The notes beneath the pieces are model-generated. The model searched no databases. It saw only the letters and a program-made list of their open reading frames with translations, and had not been told where the DNA came from. A program made the position numbers and the translations under genes. Of a DNA stretch of 10,629 bases, positions 1 through 6,623 are shown one piece after another. Origin of the DNA: Flavobacteriales bacterium. Its GTDB lineage: Bacteria; Bacteroidota; Bacteroidia; Flavobacteriales_F; PHOS-HE28. The stretch's first letter is position 1. Each line of letters begins with the position of its first letter. Location: NCBI GenBank assembly GCA_025455765.1, contig JALOLX010000134.1:1-10629 (forward strand), read 5' to 3'.

Positions 1-108
1 CCCGTCGTAGTTGGAGAAGAGGAACAGGTTGCCGGCCGGATCGCACACCTGAGCGGGCAGCAAGCGAATGCTGGCGACCAGGAGCAGGGTGAGGATGGCT
101 GAACGCAC
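1..108 (-). CDS. N-terminal fragment of a secreted protein with a CDPxGNxxxxSNYDG start (runs off the left edge)
   Basis: Thirty-six codons are visible, read leftwards from a GTG at 106-108 and continuing past position 1. Residues 1-20 form a clean signal peptide: Met-Arg, a hydrophobic core SAILTLLLVAS, then a short stretch ending LLPAQ, with likely cleavage around PAQ/VCD. The mature start VCDPAGNLFLFSNYDG resembles the N-terminus of large T9SS-exported Bacteroidota proteins as I recall them; that is family recollection, not a search result. GTG is chosen because no ATG is available in this frame after the upstream gene's stop, and because a -7-like box lies 3 nt upstream. The upstream gene on the same strand ends 66 nt away, so the two could be co-transcribed, although this gene seems to have its own promoter. 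Function is unknown because most of the protein lies outside the window. Confidence 0.72.
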   Translation of the reverse strand, partial: MRSAILTLLLVASIRLLPAQVCDPAGNLFLFSNYDG

Positions 109-111
109 GGA

Positions 112-119
112 CAAAGGAA
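112..119 (-). promoter_or_regulatory. Putative -7 promoter box TTCCTTTG
   Basis: On the minus strand TTCCTTTG matches the Bacteroidota -7 consensus TAnnTTTG with one mismatch and ends 3 nt before the GTG start of the left-edge gene. I see no TTG at the usual -33 distance. The spacing would make the transcript leaderless or nearly so. Support comes mainly from similar boxes before the other genes in this window. Confidence 0.35.
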
Positions 120-174
120 CAATGAGCGTGGGCCTGCGGTTCAGTACGTGGGGCGGATGGTTGGAGCGCTGGCA

Positions 175-3100
175 TCATTGGATCACCAGGCGCGTTGACC
201 AGCGTTCGCCGTCAACATGCGCAATGGTGAGCAGGTACACCCCGCCCTGCAGTCCATCCACGTAGAGCATGTGCTGCGCGCTGCCGTTCCCAACCCATTC
301 ACGCACCGCACGGCCTTGGGCATCGCTGAGCACAATGCGGTGATCCGGACCGATCGGGCGGTCGGCTCGGAGCGTCACATGGTCCTCGGCCGGGTTGGGC
401 AGGAGGCCCATGCGCGGGGTGTCGGCTCCGTTCGTTGCCGTGGTGAGCAGGACGAACTCGGCCTGGGCCACACAACCGTACACACTGGTCACCTCTACGC
501 GATAGGTTCCGTTGAGCGTGGCAGGGATGGCCTGTTGATCGCTGTTGGGAAGGGCCTCTTCGTTCAACGTCCACCGATAGCGCAGGCCGGGTGTGCAGGT
601 CAGGCTGTCGAACCCCAGCGGCATGATCTGAGGGTCCCAGAGCGCACAATCCACCAAGGTGTTCAGGGTGGTGTTGGTGATGATGGGCGGGTTCAGATCG
701 AAGTAGATGCCGGCCGTATTGGTGATCTCTGTGAGGTGTGACAGACCAGGCTGCACCCCCATCCGAAAACGAACGAATCCCTGGCTGCCCAACGGGTCGC
801 TTGCACTGTCGGGCAACAGGATCCCCTGCAGCCGCACCGTAAGCACACCGCCGCTATCCACACGGAGGTCGGTGGGGGCAAAGGAATAGGCGAGCAGCGT
901 TAGGCGGCTCAGATCGGCCTGGGCGGGCAGGGTGTCGCGCAGCACGACGTTCACCGCTGGCGCATTGCCCGTGTTCTGGTAGCGGATGGTGTAATCGAGG
1001 TGATCGGTGCTGATATCCACCGCGCCGAACAGACCGAAGCCTTCCGGGTCGGAGCGCTTATCGTTGGGATCGTAGCTACAGGTCACAATGCCATCCCACG
1101 CCAGGCGAAGGGTGTCAACGATGGAGCCGGGAAGCTGCGGGTCGAACGAATAGGCCACCAGCCCGAAGTGGATGCTATCGCCAATGGCTGTGAAGTCCGG
1201 CCTTTGTGTCTGCAGCGCGATGGAAAAGCTGTTGTAGAAGCCCAGTCCGCTGTAGCTCCAGAAGTGCACGTGGTTGACCGTGGAGTCGGGTTGTGGTGTG
1301 GCGCTGACCAGGGTGAAGAGGGTATCCATTTCCAAGGCCAGGATGCCGCTTTCGGTGAAGTTGCCGAGGTTGGTCATGCTGATCCAGTGTTGGACCACAT
1401 CATCGCACACCCCATCGGGCGGAACAAAGCCGAGATCGACCACGGAGTTCGCGTTGTTCACGAAGAGGCCGAAATCATTGTTCGCGCTGATGGGCGCATC
1501 CTCGCTCAGGAGCACCGTGTACTGGAGGCTGTCCGAGGTGATGCGCCAAAGGGTGGTATCGAACACCGGCCGAACGGTGAAGGTGCCTTCGCTCACCAGC
1601 GCTTGATAGGTGCCATTGTTGGCGGAGAAGGGGAAATTGGGTGCCGGTTCGGCGACCACGGTGGCCCACGGTGCGGGCATTTCCCCCGCATCACGTACGC
1701 CGTCCTGATCGGCGTCCCAGTAGAGGCGTCCTTGGATGCGGTAATAGCTGTTGAACCGGTTGTTCAGCCACACCAGGCGGGGTTCCACGTTCTCGGCATA
1801 CACCACGTCAAGCAGCCCATCGTTGTCGATATCCGCGAGCAATGAACGGTTCAGTGCGGTGCTGTAAGGCTCATCGGGCTGCAGCGGGGTGGGCGCACCG
1901 AACTGGCCCAGGCCGTTGTTGGGCAACCAGCGGAACTGCGTGTAGTTCCCGTTCATGATGTCCAGGTCGCCATCGCTGTCCACATCATGCAGGTGCATCA
2001 GGTTGGTCACGTTCGTGGTATTCAGTTCCTGAGGCGCGGAGAAACTTCCGTTGCCCGTGTTCAGCACCACGTTCATCTCGTTGAACGCACCATTGATCAC
2101 CAGATCGATGTCGTTGTCGCCATCCAGGTCGGCCGGATGGATCTGTACGGCGTCATCCACGAAGGTGGGCAGGTTGGGCTGGGTGGTGAAGGTGGCATTG
2201 CCATTGTTCCGGTACCAGCGCGCCACGAAGCTGTCGAAGTTCGCTGCCACCAGGTCGGGCAACCCATCGCCATTGATGTCGGCCTGTACCACGGGGCCCC
2301 GGGTGATGGAGGCGTCCACGGTGATGTGGGCACTGAACACCCCATTGTCGTTCCGGCGCCAGCCCACATGGGGGCTGCTGACCAAGTGGTCGAGGTCGCC
2401 ATCGCCATCCACATCGGCCAGTTCCATGCGGTAGTTGTCCGGCAGGTATTGCTCCTGCAAGAGCTCCGCCGGTCCGAACACCCCTGCTATGTTCCGCATC
2501 CAATAGAGGTCGCGTATCACGCTTCCGCCGTGCAGGAAGAGCACATCCTGTGCGCCGTCCTGGTCAAGATCGTGCAGCGTGAAGTTGGTGACCTCATCTC
2601 CGTCAAAGAACAGTTCCTGTCCGGGCAGGAACGTTCCGGGTGCCACCTGCGTGAACAAGGTGACCGGTCGGAAGGTGCCCTGGGTCGTGATCAGGTCCAG
2701 GTCGCTGTCGCCGTCCACGTCCAACACATCCAGCCCGAAGGCTTCGTAGTAGCGGGGCACGGTGATGCGCGACCCGAAGGTGAGCCCTCCCAGGTTGAGG
2801 TGGTATACCACATCCTGGCTGCTGTTGCGGCGATAGCAGAGGTCCACGCGCCCGTCGCCATTGATGTCCTCAAGCATCGCCACATCCCCTCCAAAGGACA
2901 CGGCCGGCGTGTGCTGCGCAAAGGACCCCTGACCGTTGTTCAGATAGAGGCGGGATGTTCCGAAGTGCCCGGTCAATATATCAAGGTCCCCGTCCTGGTC
3001 CATATCGGCCGCCCAGGCACCGCGCAATGAATTGATCACAGCGATGGGTACGACGGCCGAGAAGGTGCCATCACCCACGCCGGGATACCAGACCAGATCA

Positions 3101-3873
3101 TCGCTTCCGTAGGCGACAAGCACATCCTTAACGCCATCGCCGTTCAGGTCCTCGAGCATCGAGGTCATCAGTCCAGGCAATGCAGCAGCGATGATGTTGG
3201 CCGGGCCAAAGGTGCCGTTGCCCAGATAGGCATGCCACACAATGGTCTGCGAACCGGGTTGCTGTGCAAGTACGTCCAGGTCGCCATCGTTGTCCACATC
3301 ACCCAGATCGAACCTGTTCACGCCGTCGGCCGTGCTGCTGATGACGATCCCCGTGCTGAAGTCTCCGGTGCCGGTTCCCAGGTAGAGCTCCAGGCGGTCG
3401 TCGCTCGGGCTGGCCGCCACCAGGTCCATCGCACCGTCGGCATTGATATCCGCCACCCGCACGTAGGCTGGTTCCTGCAAGGTGCTGTTCACAGGGGCTG
3501 CATCGTACACGCCGGATCCATTGTTGCGCGCCACCAACAGTCCGTTCTGCGCACCGCCAGCCACCACCAGGTCCTTCACCCCATCGTTGTCCATGTCGGC
3601 CACCGCTAGTGAACGGGCCGCCGTGATGTCACTGAGCAATGCTTCGCCCCTCAAGTAGCGGTCTTCGCCCATGCCGCGATACACGTACACGGCCTGGTCG
3701 TAAGGCGATGCGGTGACGAGATCGGCGATGCCGTCCTGGTCCACATCCGTGAACAGTGCGTCGTTCATCACACCCGGGAAGTTGCCCCATATCACTTGTG
3801 GAGGGCCATACTGTGCGTGGAGCGCAGGCAGGGAACCCAACAGGGCGAGCAGTGCGGAACAGCGGGCGAACAT
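175..3873 (-). CDS. Secreted FG-GAP/VCBS double beta-propeller protein with T9SS C-terminal sorting domain
   Basis: A predicted 1232-residue exported protein. Residues 1-20 are a signal peptide (LLALLGSLPALHA, then QYG). Residues 43-686 carry fourteen calcium-loop motifs of the form DxDxDG, first Asp at about 43, 93, 142, 192, 242, 290, 336, 385, 435, 487, 532, 582, 630 and 681. The spacing is 45-52 residues, typical of FG-GAP/VCBS repeats. Next come an SdrD_B-like module with its own loop (YWDADQDGVRDAGE, about 714-800), a region with the SYDPNDK signature (933-939) followed by a DUF11-like fold (about 950-1075), an Ig/PKD-like segment (about 1076-1145), and a type A T9SS tail (about 1155-1232) containing LLPNPAEDHVTL and ending RLVIQ. 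It should be exported through the inner membrane, pass the outer membrane by T9SS, and be surface-bound or released. FG-GAP arrays are often adhesive or scaffolding, but no ligand can be assigned. The ATG at 3871-3873 is chosen because the signal peptide begins there; the frame stays open to 4143 without protein-like sequence. Confidence 0.93.
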   Translation of the reverse strand: MFARCSALLALLGSLPALHAQYGPPQVIWGNFPGVMNDALFTDVDQDGIADLVTASPYDQAVYVYRGMGEDRYLRGEALLSDITAARSLAVADMDNDGVKDLVVAGGAQNGLLVARNNGSGVYDAAPVNSTLQEPAYVRVADINADGAMDLVAASPSDDRLELYLGTGTGDFSTGIVISSTADGVNRFDLGDVDNDGDLDVLAQQPGSQTIVWHAYLGNGTFGPANIIAAALPGLMTSMLEDLNGDGVKDVLVAYGSDDLVWYPGVGDGTFSAVVPIAVINSLRGAWAADMDQDGDLDILTGHFGTSRLYLNNGQGSFAQHTPAVSFGGDVAMLEDINGDGRVDLCYRRNSSQDVVYHLNLGGLTFGSRITVPRYYEAFGLDVLDVDGDSDLDLITTQGTFRPVTLFTQVAPGTFLPGQELFFDGDEVTNFTLHDLDQDGAQDVLFLHGGSVIRDLYWMRNIAGVFGPAELLQEQYLPDNYRMELADVDGDGDLDHLVSSPHVGWRRNDNGVFSAHITVDASITRGPVVQADINGDGLPDLVAANFDSFVARWYRNNGNATFTTQPNLPTFVDDAVQIHPADLDGDNDIDLVINGAFNEMNVVLNTGNGSFSAPQELNTTNVTNLMHLHDVDSDGDLDIMNGNYTQFRWLPNNGLGQFGAPTPLQPDEPYSTALNRSLLADIDNDGLLDVVYAENVEPRLVWLNNRFNSYYRIQGRLYWDADQDGVRDAGEMPAPWATVVAEPAPNFPFSANNGTYQALVSEGTFTVRPVFDTTLWRITSDSLQYTVLLSEDAPISANNDFGLFVNNANSVVDLGFVPPDGVCDDVVQHWISMTNLGNFTESGILALEMDTLFTLVSATPQPDSTVNHVHFWSYSGLGFYNSFSIALQTQRPDFTAIGDSIHFGLVAYSFDPQLPGSIVDTLRLAWDGIVTCSYDPNDKRSDPEGFGLFGAVDISTDHLDYTIRYQNTGNAPAVNVVLRDTLPAQADLSRLTLLAYSFAPTDLRVDSGGVLTVRLQGILLPDSASDPLGSQGFVRFRMGVQPGLSHLTEITNTAGIYFDLNPPIITNTTLNTLVDCALWDPQIMPLGFDSLTCTPGLRYRWTLNEEALPNSDQQAIPATLNGTYRVEVTSVYGCVAQAEFVLLTTATNGADTPRMGLLPNPAEDHVTLRADRPIGPDHRIVLSDAQGRAVREWVGNGSAQHMLYVDGLQGGVYLLTIAHVDGERWSTRLVIQ
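1816..3747 (-). repeat. Fourteen tandem FG-GAP/VCBS repeats (about 50 residues each)
   Basis: This stretch encodes residues 43-686 of the secreted protein, from the first to the last DxDxDG loop. The repeats diverge in sequence but share the loop, a following (L/V)DL(V/L)-type strand and, in many copies, an NNG or GNGxF turn. Fourteen copies fit two seven-bladed propellers in a row; the two-propeller reading is inference from the count. Confidence 0.8.
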
Positions 3874-3895
3874 GGCGTGAGGGTGTATGGAACGG

Positions 3896-3903
3896 CAAAG
3901 TTG
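3896..3903 (-). promoter_or_regulatory. Putative -7 promoter box CAACTTTG
   Basis: On the minus strand CAACTTTG differs from TAnnTTTG at one position and lies 22 nt before the ATG of the FG-GAP protein. No TTG occurs 17-23 nt upstream. Its position downstream of the longer in-frame extension also supports the start at 3873. Confidence 0.35.
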
Positions 3904-4109
3904 ATCCAACTTCTTGGGCTTATGGGGGGGATGCAATTCCATGGCAGCGGTACTTGTACACTGACCTCGGGAACGCTGTGAACGATGGTACACCTGCCGT
4001 TCCGTCGGCGTGTATGACGGTTGAGCTGCCGGGCGGGGCGCAGCGAAGAGGGGAGTCGGTAACGAAGGGTCCAGCAGGGAGCATCCAGGGATGACCGAAC
4101 AAGCGGCAA

Positions 4110-4127
4110 GCACCGAAGGGTCGGTGC
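4110..4127. other. Perfect 7-bp hairpin GCACCGA-AGGG-TCGGTGC
   Basis: The arms GCACCGA and TCGGTGC are exactly complementary around a 4-nt loop. The hairpin lies about 65 nt beyond the stop of the minus-strand small gene, so it could end transcription of that gene. No uridine run follows on either strand, so a classical intrinsic terminator is not supported. Confidence 0.3.
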
Positions 4128-4193
4128 AGCGCACCAGTGACACAAGGTCCAGCGTGGCAAACCCATGTCAACCACCCGGCCATGCGCGCATTT

Positions 4194-4494
4194 TCAGAGC
4201 TCCACCCGGTACACATCCATCCCGTTCCGCAGGATGCTGGTGGCATGGAACCCACCGGGGTCGGGGATCTCCTCCACCAGATCGAAGAGCACACAGTGCT
4301 GCGGAAGACCGGTGAACAGCAGGGTGAAGTGTACGCTGCGGCCGGGGGGCACGGGCATCCAGGTGGGGGCCAGCGGGATCCCCTCGGCGAACAGCAGTTG
4401 GCTGCGGTGTCCACTGTGGCGGCATACCAGGTAGGCGCAGTTCCGGGTGGGTGCGCTCTTTCGCTGGTGCTATCGTCACTTCCTCGTATTCCAT
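4194..4494 (-). pseudogene. Frameshifted small conserved gene (EGIPLAP / RNGxDVYRVEL-type hypothetical protein)
   Basis: The gene reads in two frames. From the ATG at 4492-4494 one frame gives MEYEEVTIAPAKERTHP. A different frame, closed upstream by a TAG at 4470-4472 and ending at the TGA at 4194-4196, gives NCAYLVCRHSG, then LLFAEGIPLAPTW, FTLLFTGLPQHC, FDLVEEIPDPGGFHA and finally RNGMDVYRVEL. Both parts are protein-like, and the C-terminal frame has no usable start codon of its own before a Met deep inside the domain. The total span of 301 nt is not a multiple of three. I recall Bacteroidota proteins of about 110-130 residues with a similar EVxIxPxxTR start and an EGIPLAP core, so a stretch between THP and NCAYLV appears to be deleted out of frame. 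Function is unknown; there is no signal peptide or membrane segment. Alternatives are an assembly or sequencing error. Confidence 0.6.
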
Positions 4495-4504
4495 CGCTCG
4501 TCGT

Positions 4505-4512
4505 GCAAGATA
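4505..4512 (-). promoter_or_regulatory. Putative -7 promoter box TATCTTGC
   Basis: On the minus strand TATCTTGC lies 10 nt before the ATG of the frameshifted small gene. It resembles TAnnTTTG with the T-run shortened by one. A TTG occurs on this strand at 4525-4527, only 12 nt upstream of the box, which is short for the usual -33/-7 spacing. The presence of the box supports 4494 as the ancestral start. Confidence 0.4.
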
Positions 4513-4555
4513 GCAGGATGAGGTCAAGCTGTCCACACACCCCGTAGGGTCCGCG

Positions 4556-4563
4556 TACCTTGC
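4556..4563 (+). promoter_or_regulatory. Putative -7 promoter box TACCTTGC
   Basis: TACCTTGC lies 9 nt before the ATG of the nuclease gene. It is the plus-strand counterpart of the TATCTTGC box about 43 bp away on the other strand, so 4495-4572 reads as a compact divergent promoter region. There is no TTG at -33. Confidence 0.4.
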
Positions 4564-4572
4564 GGGCCCGCC

Positions 4573-6543
4573 ATGAACGCCCCCCGCCTTCTGTTCCTGC
4601 TCGGCCACCACCTGGGCCTCACCGCTTTGCTGGTCGCACAGACCCCCATCTGCACCATCCAAGGCAGCGGCGCGAGCAGTGCGCTCGATGGCGAGGTCCA
4701 CACCACCACGGGCATCATCACGGCCATCCACGTGGGCCCTGGCACCATCCAAGGCTACTTCATCGAGGACCCCACCTGCGATGCCAGCGCGACCACCAGC
4801 AACGGCCTCTTCATCTACCAGCCCAACGCCACGGGCATCAGCGTGGGTCAGCGTGTGCAGGTGACCGGTACCGTGGATGAGTTCCAAGGGCTCACCGAGC
4901 TGCGCAGCATCACCAATGTGCAGGTGCTGGGTACTGGCACCGTCGCTCCTATGGACATCTCCCTGCCCATCACCGCGCTGAACACTTGGGAGCGCTACGA
5001 GGGCATGCTCCTGCGCTTCCCGCAGCAACTGGTGGTCACCGATACGCGCAACTGGATCCAATACGGCGAAGTGATGCTCGCCACGGAGCGCTTGCCCTTC
5101 CCCACCGAGGTGGTGGACCCGAACGATGCGGTGGCCGGCAACACGACGAGCAGCGGAACGTCCAACGCGGCGGCCGTAAGCGCACGGTTCGCCCTGAACG
5201 AACGTTCGCGCATCCTGCTCGATGATGGACGCACCAGCAGTTATCCCGAGCCGCCACCATTGCTCGGTCCACAGGGCACGTTGCGCACGGGCAGCTCCGT
5301 CACCGGCCTCACCGCGGTGCTCAGCTACGCCTTCGATGCTTTTCGCTTGCATCCGGCCGGTGCCGTGCCGCTGGTCCACGCGTCGCGGCCCACAGTGCCC
5401 GAGGTGCAGGGGGATATCCGGCTCGCATCGCTCAATGTGCTCAACTACTTCACCACCCTGGACGTGTGGGGTGCGGTGACGTCCGCTGAACTGCAACGCC
5501 AACGCACCAAGCTGGTGGCCGCCTTGCAAGCGCTGGATGCCGATGCATTGGTGTTGTGCGAGCTGGAGAACAACGATGTGGCGTGGGCCGATCTGCTCGC
5601 CGCGCTCAACGCAGCCGTAGGTGCGGGTACCTATGCCGTGCGCGAGGCGGATGCTTCCGGCAGTGGGGGTACGAAGACCGTTCTGCTCTACAAGACCGCC
5701 GTGCTTACTGCCCAAGGCTCCCTGCAAGCGCTCAACACCTCGATCTTCCAGCGCCCGCATCTTACCCAAGCCTTCGTAGTGAACAGCACCGGCGCCCGCT
5801 TCCTGTTGAGCAGCGTACACCTCCGCAGCAAGCTCTGCGACAACGCCACGGGCCTCAACCTCGATCAAGGGGATGGCCAGGGCTGCTACAACGCGCTGCG
5901 TCGCGATCAGGTCACGGCCCTGCTCGATCACTGGAGCGATGTGCGAACATCCACGGGCATCCCGGCGCAGTTCATCCTCGGCGACTTCAACACCTATGCG
6001 CAGGAGGATCCCATCGACCGGCTGCGCGCCGGTGGCTTGGTGGAGCTGCTCGCGGAGAACGCGTACAGCTATCGTTTCGAGGGCACCTTCGGTCGCCTGG
6101 ACCATGGCTTTGGTACGGCACCCGCGGTGGCAGCGATGGCTGGTGCGGGCGTGTGGAACCTCAACAGCGACGAACCCGCTGAGCTGGACTACCGCGAGGA
6201 GAACCTTGCGCGCTACCAACCCGGCCCATACCGCAGTGCGGACCACGATGCTGTGGTGATCGGCCTGAACAGCGACCTGATCAATGTGGGGATCGCACCG
6301 GTTGAGGCCAATGACGCGCACATGCAGGTGCGGCGCCTGGCGGAGGGCCTGCGCTGGACCACCACGGACAACGCACCCTTCCACGTGGAGGTGTACGATG
6401 TTCAGGGCAGGCTGTTGTTCACTACGACACCGCATGTCGTAGTGGTGACGCAGCCCCTGCATGAGATCGCATCGCAGGTCCTCGTATGGCGTGCGGTGCG
6501 TTCGGATGGCTTGCCCATCGCTCAGGGTCGTGTGCAGTGGTGA
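4573..6543 (+). CDS. Secreted endonuclease/exonuclease/phosphatase-family nuclease (ExeM-like) with OB-fold and T9SS-like tail
   Basis: A 656-residue predicted extracellular nuclease. Residues 1-23 are a signal peptide ending LLVAQ. Residues 25-120 (TIQGSG, TGIITAI, GYFIEDP, GLFIYQP, VGQRVQVTGTV) look like the YhcR-type OB-fold that accompanies such nucleases. The catalytic domain spans about 280-567. Residues matching the DNase I-type active site are visible: Asn288 in SLNVLNYF, Glu330 in LCELEN, His416 in SSVHLRS, Asp471 and Asn473 in LGDFN, LDHGF at 509-513, and Asp557-His558 in SADHDAVV. No key residue is missing, so it should be active as a metal-dependent phosphodiesterase on DNA or RNA. 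Residues 575-656 (VEVYDVQGRLLF, GLPIAQGRVQW) resemble a divergent T9SS sorting domain. The likely role is degradation of extracellular nucleic acid for nutrients or biofilm turnover. The ATG at 4573 directly precedes the signal peptide. Substrate preference cannot be read from sequence. Confidence 0.92.
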   Translation: MNAPRLLFLLGHHLGLTALLVAQTPICTIQGSGASSALDGEVHTTTGIITAIHVGPGTIQGYFIEDPTCDASATTSNGLFIYQPNATGISVGQRVQVTGTVDEFQGLTELRSITNVQVLGTGTVAPMDISLPITALNTWERYEGMLLRFPQQLVVTDTRNWIQYGEVMLATERLPFPTEVVDPNDAVAGNTTSSGTSNAAAVSARFALNERSRILLDDGRTSSYPEPPPLLGPQGTLRTGSSVTGLTAVLSYAFDAFRLHPAGAVPLVHASRPTVPEVQGDIRLASLNVLNYFTTLDVWGAVTSAELQRQRTKLVAALQALDADALVLCELENNDVAWADLLAALNAAVGAGTYAVREADASGSGGTKTVLLYKTAVLTAQGSLQALNTSIFQRPHLTQAFVVNSTGARFLLSSVHLRSKLCDNATGLNLDQGDGQGCYNALRRDQVTALLDHWSDVRTSTGIPAQFILGDFNTYAQEDPIDRLRAGGLVELLAENAYSYRFEGTFGRLDHGFGTAPAVAAMAGAGVWNLNSDEPAELDYREENLARYQPGPYRSADHDAVVIGLNSDLINVGIAPVEANDAHMQVRRLAEGLRWTTTDNAPFHVEVYDVQGRLLFTTTPHVVVVTQPLHEIASQVLVWRAVRSDGLPIAQGRVQW

Positions 6544-6595
6544 TCGCGCTACGGCCCGTTCGTGCCCAATAGGGGGCGAATTGGTGGACAGTGCG

Positions 6596-6603
6596 TAGCT
6601 TGT
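6596..6603 (+). promoter_or_regulatory. Putative -7 promoter box TAGCTTGT
   Basis: TAGCTTGT lies 20 nt before the ATG at 6624. An in-frame GTG at 6591 lies upstream of the box, so if the box is a promoter that GTG cannot be the start. A TTG occurs 12 nt upstream of the box, again closer than the standard -33 position. Confidence 0.35.
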
Positions 6604-6623
6604 GGCAGCTAAACCCACGTGCC

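Larger units (their letters stand above)
3874..4193. other. Gene-free stretch between the FG-GAP gene and the frameshifted small gene
   Basis: About 320 bp with no protein-like reading frame on either strand. The minus-strand frames are open over long distances, but their translations are rich in Pro, Arg, Ser and Cys without domain pattern, as expected of GC-rich non-coding DNA. It holds a 7-bp perfect stem at 4110-4127, a 10-bp palindrome ATGCGCGCAT at 4182-4191 just past the small gene's stop, and the CAACTTTG box near the FG-GAP start. I see no tRNA, no convincing T-run terminator and no riboswitch. Confidence 0.6.

Noticed and set aside
1000..3030. Long plus-strand frames (1000-1845 and 1987-3030) opposite the FG-GAP gene
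   Set aside because: They mirror the repetitive Asp/Gly-rich coding strand, giving His/Val/Gln-rich repeats without signal peptide or domain.
4110..4127. Intrinsic terminator for the small minus-strand gene
   Set aside because: The stem is perfect but short, and no T-run follows on either strand; kept only as a hairpin.
3874..4143. N-terminal extension of the FG-GAP protein by 90 codons
   Set aside because: The extension is not protein-like and would bury the signal peptide that starts at the ATG at 3873; a promoter-like box also lies inside it.
4525..4527. TTG as a -33 element for the box at 4505-4512 (and a similar TTG before 6596)
   Set aside because: Both lie only 12 nt from the box, well short of the usual 17-23 nt, and the other four boxes have no TTG at that distance.
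4168..6618. An 816-codon open frame antisense to the nuclease gene
   Set aside because: It runs opposite a gene with full domain and active-site evidence. Its translation is rich in Arg, His, Gly and Gln with no domain pattern. Long antisense frames are common in GC-rich genes. Only its last part coincides with the real start of the small minus-strand gene.
6591..6623. GTG start eleven codons upstream for the propeller protein
   Set aside because: It would place polar residues before the signal peptide and would start upstream of the TAGCTTGT box.
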